A DNA stretch of 53,668 bases, taken from NCBI GenBank assembly GCA_004802705.1, contig SGPL01000204.1, positions 1 through 53,668 on the forward strand, in the 5' to 3' direction. The position numbers were made by a program, and so were the translations under genes. This DNA is from Bondarzewia mesenterica (Eukaryota; Basidiomycota; Agaricomycetes; Russulales; Bondarzewiaceae). The notes beneath the pieces are model-generated. The model made no database searches. It was not told the DNA's origin and saw only the letters and a program-made list of their open reading frames with translations. This document shows, piece by piece, positions 33,414 to 47,494 of this stretch (positions are counted from its first letter, which is position 1; each line of letters begins with the position of its first letter).

Positions 33414-36400
33414 AAAAGGTTTAAAANAAAAGGCCTTGTTAGTAATANAACTTTTTAAGCTGAACAATATCTNATTTACATATTCTGAACTGTNTGTCAT
33501 CTCTTGCAAAACAATAGAGCATTGCTTGTAAGTACTAGGCTAAGCAGCTTATACTACTAAAAAATACTCAATATTCAGATCATCATTGCCTCAAGAGGTA
33601 NGACATTATTGTTNAAATAAAATTTAATAGCAAAAAAGTGCTTGCATCATCAATCCTATCTTNCACCTTGAAGTATAACCTTAATCCTTCATTATGATAG
33701 TACTTTTAATCCCCCCTGATTAATCACCTGAGAAAAGTGATTTAGTCATAGCTTTTGATACTTTCATATTTTAAAAGCTAAGTATGATTGNTTTTAGCTC
33801 AAATGTTTTACAAGAAATATATGCATTTTATTTTATTTCTNAATCTGTTTAGGTGCTCATTCAATGCCTTAAATGAATATAAGCAATTAGAGTTTGAAAT
33901 TGTATCCTTCACATTATTCTGTCTTATTTAAGGCCTTNCTCTTACATGGCAGGCTCTAGCTAAATAGAGCTTTATTACTAACAGTATTGTTGACTATTAG
34001 TTTTTTTTTTAAATTTTTATACACTAATCCTTTNTCANAATGTGAAGAGCCAATATTAAGTATCAATACAAATATGATGCAATTAAGCACACTGAGCAAT
34101 ACATGATATTCAAATAGGCCTAATTGAAGAGCTAGAATTACAATCAACAATTGTTAAAAGGTGGCGTCTAATATGTGATATACATTATCATCTTTATATG
34201 TGAATTAACAAAGATATCTAAAATATACAGCAATACTATAGTTCATAGCATATATGNAAATGATCTTTAANGAACCCCNCAGATGATAAATATAGAGCAA
34301 CACTTATTGATGGAATGTCAAGAGTTGCATGAGATCTTGCATACTATATATGCTCATGATTTACAAATTAAGTAAAGGAGTATATACATGAACTCAAAAA
34401 AATTATGAAATTTTATAAGTCATATGCTTGTCTGATGTTAAAGCACNCTGATAATGACAACACATTGCAAGAACAACAATTGCATAATTATCGATACATT
34501 ATAATAGAANTATTTTAAGAGATTGAGCTGATAAGTCAAGTNTTAAAGGTAACTCTAAGGGCAGCAAAAGATAGATCTCTCATTCTTCTGAGCTATTGGT
34601 AAATCATCATNCATAATATGATTCTATCATAACTTATGCAGAAATTTTTNATATTTACTGACAGNTTTTTTATCGAGCATTCTAGTTCTAAGTAAAGCTA
34701 CTCATTAATGCAACATCACTCATGTGACCAAGGATTATCAGTAATTAGCATTCTATTAGAATCACATCTCTTCCTAATAGATATGAAAAAAAGAGACAAT
34801 ATTCAACAAAGAATTAAAAGAGAAGGCTATACTTACATCAGCTCAATATGTAAGATAACNTGCTGTTTTTTGATAGACTTTTTTTTAGTATTTGCTAAGC
34901 TCACTCTCTCATCCTCCCCTCAAGGCTATTTTATTGTATGNCTCCTTCAAAACTAATATACAGTGAATNGTCCTTCTATACTCTATCTCAAAATTCATAT
35001 CTCAACTACTAGCAATTTCATTCAAGACATTGTGTAACTGCCAAAAATTCAGTGCNATTAACAGAGAAAGATATANAAATANCTACTATAGCAATGGTTA
35101 TTCTAATTAATATCAGTGGCATTAGATTGCAGTTTATCAGCCTACAAAAAAAGACANAGGAGGCATCTTTCAACAAAACCTCCTCNAGAATGAATAACAC
35201 TGCTGAATAGTNAAAATAATTAGTAAATTAATTTTAGTGACTCATTAAGGCCTATTAGTAACTTCAATTTAGAAACTAGTATAAAACTAACTACTTATTA
35301 TCACTGTATTCAGCAAGTGACACCATTTTAAGTCTGTTNAGTCTGTAATGAGGTCAGCAGCAATCTNCTTGNTGTGCTCAAGGTCTGCTAGATCAACAAC
35401 TTTAGAAGTGCATTTTTGAAATTCTATGCTAAAGTACTTTAAGCTGTCATATCTNGCCTNTTTGTACTTTTTACTATATCTTAAAATATACACATTAAAC
35501 TAAAATAATTAAAAATTAAAAATTAAAAATTCACATAAATAGAATGAATATATTTATAAATTATTCATCTTTGTTCAATAGTTCTAACAGGCCTACAGAT
35601 TGTAAGCATAAAACCTCATGATAATGTAATGTAATTAAAATCTTTAGTACTCNCTCACATGAGCTTCAATATAAACCTTATTTTAAGCCACATAAATTAA
35701 GACTGTTCTTTCATCANAGCTCANAAATAGTTTTACTAGATACAAGTCTNTTTTGATGGTCAGTAGTATCACAGCCTTAATATGGACATAAAGAAATACT
35801 TATCTTCTATCATCTCAAATGACATCCAAATTAAATTAGGTGAGCTTCAATGTTTGCCACTTCAATCACTTGACTTAATCTAAATCAGTGTATAAAGAAT
35901 AGTGAGATGACTTAGATGTAAATGTGTATGCCTTNATCATAAGTTGAGGTAACATAGGTGTAGTGAGTTATGCTTTGTGCTAGCACAAAAGTGATAAAGA
36001 TTAAGAGATCAAAGGTATAGCATTTAGATGAACAAGATCTGTNGNGTATCATAATGATTTAGATTTATGTACATAATTAANNGACTATAAAAATATAAAA
36101 TGTGATATCAAATTAATGGTGAAAAATCAGATGTTATACACTAACTTGGTTATTGATGTTCTCAACTAAAGAGTCNCACAGGCCTGCTAAATCATCCATT
36201 CTAGTAGACTGCATAAGAAAATAAGGTGTTTAGAGGGTGGCATTATAAATATTAATAATGGGGGAGAAGATATGCTCACACTGTAAAAGTTAAATAGTGG
36301 ATAACTTATAAATCTGCTGAGTTNAAATTTTTAGAATATAGTCCTTGCATCTTATTTTGCATCATCNTTCTCTAATAAAAACCCNNGCAGCCTCCATAAG

Positions 36401-37540
36401 CTTAATTTTAACTGATTAACCTCTAAAAAATCCNTACTATTGACNTTATCTATTATTAGTTTACCTCTCACACTNTAATACATATCATGCATGCCCAATC
36501 TTACTTTCATGAACTTCTCTAACCTGTACACCAACTCCTCCTACATCACTGGCTCTCCTGCTTGCCCCTTCTATATGATTCTCTCTAAATACATCTACTA
36601 ATNATATACACTCTTCTATCTCTTAATTCTCTATAAGTATATCAACTGATATTACAGCTATATTCAAAGACTACTCACCTGTTGATGGCAAGATTAGCTG
36701 AGTGTAAACATGCCTGCCCTCTACACATGTTAGTTCACATAGTAAAGAGCATATGAATGGCCACTTACATAAATATTCACATATACACCCCAAGTTTTAG
36801 CTACAAGCTCTTCTGATATAGTTATCTCTATAAAAGAGAGTAGGCTGCAGAGTTCTAGAGGTTTAATATAGAATGGAGCTATGTGAGGGATAACACCCCT
36901 CTATGCTATAGGCTTTGGGCTGCAAGCATATGAATAAGGCATAAGAAGAGTTAAATGTGTAATAAATATGAGGAGGATGATGACAAGAAATGTTTAGCTT
37001 GTCTGACTTTTATGCTAGCATGTTCAAGTGCATCTCTTTCCTTGTTCCTTTGATTTTTTTTACTGTTTAATTTCTTATGCCTTACCATACTTATCTCAAC
37101 TAACTTTAACACTAAATAATTACTATGCCTGCTTGTTTACTTCCTTTTATTCTTCCTTTTGATCACTGTCTTTCTTGTCACTACCTCAAAACTATTTATT
37201 TAGAATCTTTTTTGATCAACTCATAATCATGACTCTTTACTCAAGATCTATTTTTATCAAATTTTGTCTTTATAAGCATTATGCCATTGCTATAGGTTCT
37301 AAATAATTTTAGAAATGACATTTGTAAGGTAATGAAATAATGACCATCTTTAGTCCCTTTTTTTTTGAGATATTCTGAATAGACTGATGACATTCTGAAA
37401 TTAGAGACTAAGTGTACTTTCACATGAATTTTTAGAATCTTGATGCAGTTTCTGTATAGCTTTTTCTGACTTAAAACTTAAAACACTGTTTTATCATCTC
37501 TTCTCGTGCAACTAGTCTTCTTTAAGCATTCATGATGCTA
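33414..37540. other. AT-rich decayed DNA, no recognised gene
   Basis: Scattered open traces on both strands (34708-34956 plus, 35287-35493 minus, 36352-36534 minus). The last reads LVYRLEKFMKVRLGMHDMY and LEVNQLKLSLWRL and could be decayed protein, possibly a gag, but nothing diagnostic is left. No RNA genes or clear repeats seen. Confidence 0.35.
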
Positions 37541-37559
37541 AGCACCTTAATAAGACTTT

Positions 37560-39730
37560 ATTTTAAGTGATGTACAGCATTAGCTTAAATGCAGCAATTC
37601 TTGTTCACATAACCATTTTATCTATCTCTTTGAGAATGTAAAATCCACCTCGAGTTTGCTGAACTACTTTGTAAGGACCCATGTATTATGGTTTGGCTTT
37701 TTTTATTCATGCTTTTTTTTGATCTTCAAATTTTATATTATTACTAATTTTCTTAGTTTATAAAGTTCTCTTTTAAGTTGCTTGTGAAATTGCTCTTTTG
37801 AATTACTCCTTGAACTTGAACTAATATCTTGCTAAAGTCAAAGTAGCATTCTTTACGACCTCTTTTCTTTTCTCTAATTGCTAAACATATAAGGCCAAAA
37901 GATCTTCTAATGATATTTCTGATCTGAATCCATGAACAAGAAAAGTGGCTTCAGTTAGGTCAAAGGGTAGAACTAGGTGAACTCTATGAAGAATATAGAA
38001 TGGAGAAAATCTTGTAACTTAACTCATAGTAATTTAATTAGTGAAAAATGCAGTGGCAACTTTCTTAAATCATAGCCTAATTTTGCCTTCATATGCTTTG
38101 ACTATAATTTCTCTGATTGTGAAGTACCCATGCTCCACCACTCCATTAGCCTTTGAATTGTATGACAAGATTTAAACCTAAAGAATTCTCATTTATTTCA
38201 GAAGAATTTTGAATGCACCTTAAACCTCAAGACTATTATCTATTATGACAGTCCTAACTGCTCCATATGGGCAAAAGATCTATCCTCAAAAGAACTTTAC
38301 AAGTGCTAATGAAGATGCTACTGTCAAAGCCCTTTTTTTTAGTTGCTCATGTCAAATCATCTTGGGTAGTGATGATATATTAATAACCTCCTACTTCTAG
38401 CATTAGCATGACATCTATATAAATCTTAATCAAGATCATAGAAGGCGTAAAGACCATTAAGGATATTTTAAACTTCTTGGTGCTCTTTATTAGACTCTGA
38501 TAGCAAGATTGCATATAGTGTCTGATATTAGCTCAAAGATATAGCCAAAAAAAAGTGCAATCGAACAGTCTCAAATACTGCTTGTTTACCTCTATAACCT
38601 AATTATTTATATGCTCTTGTCAAAATAAAGATTTACTGTTTTTTTATCTAAAATTACTTTTAATGGCAGTCTACAACTATTTTGTTTGAACATGATTCTA
38701 TGCTGAATGAAAAAATTAGTCACTTACTGTACAAATCTCTTTTCCTCTTAGATCAACAAATTATAGAAAAGGTTATCAAAGGTTGTCAAAAATTAGTAGA
38801 TTTATCATAATCTATTATCTTGAGACATCATGATGAGAAAAAAAGATAACATGTCAGTGATCGAATATCACAGGGTATTATCAGTAGAGATCTTAAGAGG
38901 CCATATATAAAGCAATATTATCTAGTCATGTATTATTGTCATATTTAGCTTCCTCATTATCTGTTAGTAGTTATCATGATAAGGCATCTAGACCTTGAAT
39001 TTACTAGCTGGCATATGAACTAATGTGAAATCAAATATAAAAAATCTCATCAATTTATCTATTGATTGCAGCATTAGGCTGTAGGTCCAGAGAGTTTAGC
39101 ATTCTCTTAATATATTTAGTGTCAACTTCTATATAAAATTGATTGTGCTAATAATATAAATGTGATAATGGTGCAAGTGTAAAGCTTAATAAAGTCTAAA
39201 TAGTTTTAGCTTTGGCTAAGAATATCAGGACTCTACTTTACTTATGAGAAGAGATCTATGTGGGCATTAAATCTCTAAAAAAGGTCGAATATTGAATTGC
39301 ATGCACATTCTATAAATAACTCAATAAAGTTATTAATAATAAATGATAATTCTACATCATCAATTAATACTTTATTAAGGGGCTGCAGGTTATAGACTAA
39401 TCGTAACTTGCTATTCTTTTTTAGTATGTAGAACTATCAGGATTGATATGCTAATTAGCTCAGCTTATAAACTCTGGCTTTAATTTTCTCCTGTAAGAGA
39501 TTTGGAACCTTCTGTTTTATCCTTGGGGTATGAAAATATTCTTGTATATCTAAGATATGTAAAAAACTATCAGACAAATGTATGACAAGAAATAAGATTC
39601 TTTTAAGGTAACACAGTCACTTTTCTTAAAAGTGAGAGCTTTTTTGTTAAGTTTTATGATATGCTGAACTAATTTTTCTTCCTCTGGCTATAAAAATCCT
39701 TTTAGATTAGTATTTAAAGTCTTAATTTAA
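37560..39730 (-). mobile_element. Ty3/gypsy retrotransposon pol remnant (RT, RNase H, integrase)
   Basis: The minus strand shows a full gypsy pol order. Before the RT: PEEEKLVQHIIKLNKKALTF (about 39700-39640). RT: SILIVLHTKKNSKLRLVYNL then QPLNKVLIDD (about 39450-39370), NSIFDLF (about 39280). RNase H end: LDLQPNAAINR.IDEI (about 39095-39040), KYDNNT. Integrase: YRGKQAVFETVRLHFFW (about 38595-38545) with a zinc-finger remnant SCYQ, then VRTVIIDNSLEVQGAFK (about 38260-38200) and KANGVVEHGYFTIREI (about 38160-38110). C-terminus: GPYKVVQQTRGGFYILKEID (about 37685-37625) and RIAAFKLMLY (about 37600-37565). The sequence is AT-shifted with many stops. The C-terminal GPYxVxxxTxGGSYxL motif is typical of fungal gypsy integrases. 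No LTRs were found. Confidence 0.88.
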
Positions 39731-42700
39731 TTAATAGTAAATCTGATAGATAATATGAAGTTAAGGGGATTAAACATGAGTGTTAATAAGAATAGAAAGA
39801 GATCTTTATAAATTCATTGATATACATATGCTTTTTCTGAGAAAGTTTTAGCAGATAGTTGTACTTTCTTATCAACTCATTTATACATAGCGAGAATCTA
39901 AGCCTAAGCCTGAGAACTAGACATTTTTGTCTGGTAAGTTTAGCTAAAAGCAAAAGTCAGTAAAAGTCTTATTATTTATTTCTAAGCAATAGTTATTCTA
40001 ATAAACTGCCTTATGCATCAATAATTATGAACAAAAAAAACTTTATTTTAGATGGATAAGTAGTCTATAGATATATAAAAAAAAAAGTCCTAACATAAGT
40101 AGAGTTAAATATATAGAGAAGTCTAAGATGAATTAATAATAACCCTTTACAAATCACTTTATCCTACAAAGGAGAGAATTAAAAATGAAAGGTGATAAGA
40201 TAATCTGATGCCAAATAAAAAGAGTCTGAGGTAAATCCTAAAAGTGTTGATTTCAACATCATTTTATATTAGCTGACCCTGTACCACTCATCTTGGAGTC
40301 ACTCATTTACTCTATTGCTTTTTAAACCCACTTCAGCATGCATAGAGGATTGCATATCACATAGGTGGCTTTTAAACCTAAAGATCAAATGCCTCTACCT
40401 CTCGATGACTTAGATGACTATGAAGAGATCTTAATTACTATTACTCACAGTGGCAATAAAAAGTTAAATAAAAGGCACTAATTGAAGGCATCCTTTATTC
40501 TAATCAAAATCAGAGGGAACCTTATCTCTATGATGATTATAATCATATCCTCTCTTTGTTTTATGCCTTATCACTCTCTTCAGATTCTAAGGCTATTATT
40601 TCTGTTAAAGAGAGCAATTCTAATGTAGGTAAGGCAGCCTTGACCTCCTAGCTCAACTACATTATCAGTCTTAAGGTGAATAAAATTATCCAGAAAGAGT
40701 TAACTCATCTTAATTACTATCTTTAAAATATGATCAAAATTAAGAAGATATTCACCTACCCTTTTAGCAAAGGCTATATTAGAGCTATCAAGGCAGACCT
40801 TACTACTGTGATATTTAGAGATAATGTTCAGCTCACTAATAGCTTTCTACTATCTGCAATCCAATAGTAATGCTACTATATAATCTTTTTAAATTTAGAA
40901 AGAATTAGAAAGAAATATGTCCATAAGAAGAAAGAGATGCTTATGGGATAAAACACCATGAAGGAGGCCATAATTCATAAGTTCATATATCATGGTCACC
41001 TTTTCATATTTTAACTCAACTATTTTAGCACTAGAAAAAGAAGGCACCATTATTTACAATGAAGTCCGCTATGCTGTGAATACTATCAAATTATATAGTT
41101 TGACCTTAAAGCTCTTTTAGGGCTAAAAGGTACTTATTGAGGACTATCAGATGAATGAGAATATGCTAAAAGCTCTGTTCATAAAGATGAGGTTAATAAA
41201 GGAGGAAGAAGATATTGTTGTAATAACAAATTTTAAAGCTACCAAAAAACAATGTATGTCAAGAGTCTTTCCTCATATGATAATTGTCTTTATTAATCAA
41301 TATTGGCCAGCTCTCTAAACATCTAGGCCTAAAATTGTCATTCACCTCATTAAGAAGATTGATGTCCTCAAGCTATATTAAATATATTGTTCTCATTTTT
41401 AAGAATTAAATAGCTTAAAGTGCCAACTAATGAAACAGCAAGTTGACTCAAAAGGCCTATTTGATGAGATGCAAGTTATTATCAACAGCTAATTTGACCT
41501 TAGGGTGGAATAATAAGCACACCACCAACTAGCAGGACTTGGCCATAAATTTGGACTTCTGAGACTGCCATCTTGGTCATTTTTGTATAGTAAAGGCATT
41601 TAAAAGGCATGATAAATCAAGATAACAGTGAAGCATTTTAGAAAGATCCATCTAAACTCATGGACCTTTATCTTCTATGGCATCAATTAGCTAGTGTTTA
41701 CTCTATAGTGCACAATACTTTTTAGAATGTACAAGATGACCAACATCTCAAACTTGGCCTTCTTCTTACTAATAATGTCAGTGTCAGTAATAGCATTCGT
41801 ATGTAGGATAAGAAAAGCACAAGATAGAGAAGCTACTATGCCCCCAATCATCGATGAGATTAGCACTACATTAACTAGTAGTCCTGAATAATTAACATTT
41901 TCTCCTGCATATTCTTCAGGAAGATAATTTTTCTTTTGAGGACTCAACAGGATTCTTGGCTTCCCTCGCCTCATCATTATTTTAAGCTCCCTTCAGATGC
42001 AATAGCTAAGAGAAATCTGTACTTTTTTTTATCCTCTACATAGTTGAGGTTTTCCTTTATCCCATCAATGAGAGGGCATAGGTTGAATTTTAGCAACTTA
42101 ATTCTCCTTAGGCAAAAGCCCAGTTATCACTTAGTCATCATATTATTCTCTTAGCAAACTCAATAAATCTAAAAAATCCTTCTTTTTTATTGTCCTTCCC
42201 CTCACCTCTGCTTATCTAATGACAATAACAAGACATTAGCATCTCAAGTTGGCCACTGCTTTAAAATTGACAAATAATAAAACTGAGGCAAGTTTATAAT
42301 AAATCCTCAAAGTCTCAAGATATCAGATATATTTAAGATTATTTTTATACATGAGTAAAGCACAATACTTATTGATAAGGCTCATAACTTTTAGAATGTT
42401 AATTGCTTATTTTATGAGGTGATACTCCTCTGAATAAAGTCCTTCCTTATAGTTTGCACAACTATGACACCTCTCATCACTCAGCTAATAGTATTGAACC
42501 TTCTTTTATTCTCTTTTTATTTTTTTGACCTATAAACTTAACTTAGATAAAATAAATATAAGAAAATGATTGAATTGAAAGACCTATTCACTGCAAACTA
42601 AATTTTGAGTAACCCCATAGTGTGCTCATACATGACTCATTTTTTATACATGAGATATTTGAATTTGCCTCTGATGTTGAAGTGGCTCCTTTTTCATAAC

Positions 42701-43490
42701 CATCCATTTAGGTTGCATTATAAGCCTTCTAGCATTTCAAAAATAAAATGGCAACAATTTTGACAAGGACTGCTTTAAAAAATTAAATAAGTCTATCACA
42801 GTATAGATGAGGATGAAAGGTAAAGAGCACAAAGTTACCAAAATGATCTTTTGAAGGGCATGGCTGATCCAGGTGATAAATAAGCTGATTCTATACAACT
42901 TATTATGAATGCATAACAAGTAACTATGATCAAAATCTCAGCACTCTTTCAAGATCATGTAATCTGTTGCACAGTCAACTTGATCAACTTTATGGGCTAA
43001 CAGATCAATGAAGAACTATTTGAGCTCATAAATAAATCTATTTACCTTGAGCTCATAAACTTTGAGGAACAGTGTCTCTTCAGTCTGTCTAGAGATATAT
43101 AGATAAAGTAAGTCCACTATCACTGCCCTCTGTTCTCACTCATAGAGTCCTTTTAGAATTAAAAAATAGAGGGCATTAATTTAGGACTTCACAATCTCCA
43201 TGAGCTCCATCTTTCTTAGGCTCCTGACCTATGCATCACTTATGACTATTTTACATAGTCTTTTTACATGGAGTATTGTACCTTTATAACCTACTCAGCA
43301 CCCCTAGAAGAGTTGTGAATTAATATTGAACCTTGTTTTTTGTTGGCCATTTGAGATGATGCTAGTTATATTTTTTTAAAGAGAATGAGTCAGGCCATCG
43401 ATTTCATTTGTATCTCTGGCCACGCTATGATATACAAGATATAGTAAATACAATAAGTGATTCGTAAAGCCATGCACATCTCCTTTCTTA
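39731..43490. other. Decayed region with unidentified plus-strand coding traces
   Basis: The gypsy protease and gag could be expected at 39730-41500 on the minus strand but were not readable. On the plus strand 40381-40470 (MPLPLDDLDDYEEILITITH), 40531-40860 (LSLFYALSLSSDSKAIISVK; KGYIRAIKADLTTVIF) and 41130-41300 (EDYQMNENMLKALFIKMRLI) look like protein remnants. 42930-43500 (NINEELFELINKSIYLEL-like) may be the upstream part of the helicase remnant that follows. No family assigned. Confidence 0.35.
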
Positions 43491-43499
43491 CTTTTATTT

Positions 43500-44370
43500 T
43501 AGATGACAACAGGTGGATACAATGCGAGCAAGTTACTCAGTGCTATGACAGAGCAATATATCAATATAGAGCTCAAGGTTTGCAAATACCATGCTGTTGT
43601 TAATGCATTCTTTCAACAGCATGGAGACTCTCATCTTTTTGAATAATTTAAAGAGTTTTTTTTTGATCTAATGCAAAACTACAACTTGACAATGTCTTTT
43701 CTCAAATATGCTGTCGACAGCAACTTTGTCACAAATACAGATCCCTGTCATATTTTTAATAGCATCAAAATGTCCATTGCATAGCATAATATTATTAATA
43801 TTGCTAATGATCAGCCCTTTCATGTTATCACTGATAATATTGAGCATGGTCCTAAAATACATGCAGTAACTATAATGTCAGCAACTTCTCTCTCATCTAT
43901 GAGTTCTGACATTCTTCATCTCTTCAATGCACTCATCGATGCTAGACATCTTCAACAAAAAATGCTTCTTTGAGACACCCTCATGACCATTATGATAGAC
44001 TTGGCTCTATAATATTTTAGGCCGCTACTCTCTCCTCATCCATCTGAAGCCTTGCAACAATGTTCTACCATTGTCGTTCATCTTCAATGACTTTTTGACC
44101 TTCACACATTCCTTGGTGATCCAACAGCTAGTTTTTGTTATCCTGAGCAAGCAGAACTCATTAAAAAAATACAAGCATATCAAAATCATATTCTCGCAAT
44201 TCTTCCATGTGGAATAGAAAAGACCTTCATGGTTCTCTTTTAAGCTAGAGTTTATGACTATGATAAGGTCACCGTCATGCCTATCTCTGAACTTCATGCT
44301 AATTTATAGGAAATACAGCAATTGACCCTTTTAGCTAGAAAGAAATTTATCGCCAAGTCCCCTTAATCTA
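43500..44370 (+). pseudogene. RecQ/telomere-linked-helicase-like remnant with a decayed Walker A motif
   Basis: Plus strand from 43502: MTTGGYNASKLLSAMTEQYI, then NIELKVCKYHAVVNAFFQQH, a long middle part, and at 44120-44340 CYPEQAELIKKIQAYQNHIL followed by AILPCGIEKTF, VYDYDKVTV, PISELHANL and RKKFIAKSP. The latter fits the start of a RecQ-like helicase (FxSxEQ...ILAILPTGxGKT...PARVYDxxxVTVVxxPLxALxxD). The Walker A glycine is Glu here and stops interrupt the frame. Large helicases of this kind (TLH-type) are repeated in basidiomycete genomes and often lie in subtelomeres or near transposons. Motifs II-VI were not found downstream. Confidence 0.45.
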
Positions 44371-47182
44371 AAGAATACCCCTCTGGGATTTTGAAACACT
44401 TAAGAATAGAAAAATTGGCAGTCAGAAAAAAAAAATTATGCCCTATGCAAGAGGGCATCACAGAGTACACTCATTTAGACTCTCAAAAATCCAAGGGTCT
44501 ATCTTCCATCTTTTTTGGGCTCTTTCCATACTCATACATGGTATATTAATAGATTTTAACCTCTACTTTGATCCTCAGACCTCAGCTGAATATTCTTGAG
44601 GATGTGAGCATGGAGGAAGGTGTACATAGCTGAATTATATTTTGTTTATCCTTGAGATCTGAAATTATGATTTTAAACTATTAAAATAGATCACAAAAAT
44701 ATGAGAGAGTAACTTTGGAGCCACTTCTATCAGTGTGGAATATTTAGTGAAAGGGAGGTCACATATGGGGGGTGAGGGGGGGACCAACAACCTTCAGATG
44801 TTCTAGAGATGTGTTTATTTCCTCATCATCGTAAAAATATACACATATCTCATTTATTATGATGGGAAATATCATGCAAGATCATTAACATGTAAAAATA
44901 AAGTCAGTGTTTCGAAATAGAGGTAAGGAGGGCACTCAAGCTGATTTTAGTTTTTTATTAAATATTTGGTTCCCTAAACACATTTTTTTATAAATCAAAT
45001 ACATCACAACTTGATGGAAATTGATTTATTTATATATAAAATTCTGGTTCAAATATATCTGATGCTATAAGAACAGTGGAGCACGTGCACATCATACAGG
45101 ACCATGTTGCTTATAGTTTTATTTATATGATATATTCCTTTCTATTAATAAATTTTTCCGGGCAATGTATATAAATAAGTTGAGTAAAACTACTTATTTG
45201 AAAATTCAAGTCTATTTCAAATTAGGCATACACAAAGGATGGATTGCACGTGAATATGCTATAGACTACTCTTATTATGGTTTACCGTAGATATTATGGT
45301 CTTTAAAAATCATTTTTCTTGATTGTATAAATATTAAGATATGTTCCTCAATGACTAACTTTAGAACAATAATCACAAAGGCACTAAGCTCGATGCCTTT
45401 GTTAAAATTACTCTATATCTGCTCATAAATGATGATGGTCCTATCATTAAAGAGAGTAAAGATAGTAAACTTTAAATCCTACCTCTTCTGCATATTCTAG
45501 ATAGATAGCCATAAAGTTATAGGAGGAAAATCTACATCTACCATAAATTTAAAATGTTTTTTGCTAGCTTTGTCAATGTGAGCACTATATTCATGATCAG
45601 TCATGCTGATGACCCTCACATCTCTCATCCATCTGCCTTAGTTGCTTCACCACTTTAATTGCAATCCTCAAATGATAAGCCTAGGTTCAAAATTTTATAC
45701 ATAATAAAGATTGTTGAGTCCTCCCATTTATCACAGTAGAGGCAACCAGCCTTAACCTTACAGTTGTCAATATCATGATACTTTACATACACCCTTTAAA
45801 CTCATATTCATCTTATCTTCTAATTCTCCCATCTAAGACATCTCTCAATCATTGATATAGATAGACTAAGTTATCAGTAGAATTTATCATTATGGTTAAA
45901 TAAAACTAGTGGTTGCCTATCATCTACTTGTCAAAAACACCATAGACATGCTCATGTCAACTATGACTGTTCACAAGGGTGCCATATTAGCCCAATTCTT
46001 GTCAAGACTAGAGAATAAAGGTGAAGTCATCCATACTTTCCAGACACCTACACTCTCTGACCTTACCTTCTCCAGCTCTCATCGGCACTATGCACAGTAA
46101 GTGTATCACCATTAATAAAGATGATAATGATATCAAAATTAATTTTAATGTTAGTTCTAAACCTTATAAGAGGCCTAAAATAACACATATTAAATCTTCT
46201 AAAAAAACACCACACAATAGCCTTGAGCACCACCAGTTCATTGTCATACTCCAAAGTTGTTTGAAACCAAAAATGGTCAAATAATAGTCATTAAGACAAA
46301 ATTTAAGAAGATCAAATAATAATGAAGAATGCCAAGATCACAGGCCCATCAAGAATAGTTTTGAATGGGAAATTTCAAAGATGTAATAAAGCCAGATGGT
46401 GATTAAGAAGTAAAAAAGCAAGACAGTGATCCAAAAGTAAAAAAGAAGAATAACAATTAACAAGAAGATGTGGTGAACCTTAAAACAAAAAAGAAATAGA
46501 GATGTAACTGTCTAAAAATATCAAATGAAGGGTGAGATCAACTAAGACCCTATCAGATAAGGAAGTCAGTCAAAAATAAGAGACTGTGCATTCTAATGAT
46601 ATAAAAGAATGAAGAAAATTGCACCTCTAGTTCCTCATTCTCCCAATGTCTCTCGATACTCCTTCTCTCCCATTAAGGGGGATTTATCTTTCTCCTTCTG
46701 TTGTGTCTTCTCTGTCTCTTGACTCGATATCATCCTTCTTATCTAAGCCTTTCTCTTTATCTCGCTTTTCTCTTGACTTGTCTCTCACTGTTCATCCTTT
46801 AACTCCTCCTTTACCTGCACCCTTCACCACTCAGACTGCTTACTAATGCCATCTTCCTTACTAGATCTCCATGATTGCCCCTTTATTATCTTTCTTTACT
46901 CTACCCTCATTATTAAAATTTCATCTTCTACTTTTACATATGCAGTTTGACACCTCTTACATGATAATCTCTATAGCCTCTTCTTTATCTTCAATGAGCA
47001 TGGACAGCTCAATTAGCCTTGCCAGTTTGGGAGAGAATCTGATTCTCCATAATCAATTTGAGACCCTCACTAATACTTTCTCAAGAGTATGTCTGGTACT
47101 CAGCTTGGGTGATCTTCTAGTTGTTATCAAGCCATTCGCCTTTTTTGACAAAATTATGGAGGTACGTCTTCTATGATGCAAG
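44371..47182. other. AT-rich region with Ser/Leu-rich coding traces
   Basis: No gene recognised. A plus-strand trace at 46646-47176 (MSLDTPSLPLRG; SLASLGENLILHNQFETLTN) reads as decayed protein of unknown kind. 45909-46100 and 46021-46284 overlap in different frames and are ambiguous. Confidence 0.35.
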
Positions 47183-47494
47183 TGTTGAGCACAGCAAAAA
47201 TAGGAACTAGCAATGCTAGGAGATCAACAACGAAGTGTATATGTAGATACTACAGTCCAAAGTGAGCAACTAATGATACATGATGAATAAGAGAGAGAGA
47301 ATGCACCTGCAGTTTAAAGTGAGCAACTGGGGGAACAGAGTGCACTTAGCTGCAGGTATTTATGCAAGAACGAACAATAAGAAGTGAAACAAGGAATCTG
47401 AGACATGAGAACAATAACACAAGTGAGTGGCACTGTGGCACAATAACTAAAGTGAAACATATGGCCAAGTGGCACCAGAAACAAGGGAACAATG
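47183..47494 (+). repeat. Terminal repeat copy A of the older KDZ element
   Basis: Inverted partner of 52500-52735. Its inner 165 bp (47330-47494) are also repeated directly at about 53195-53359 at roughly 75-80 percent identity by eye, sharing aaacaagggaacaatgg and tggcactgtg. Confidence 0.7.
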
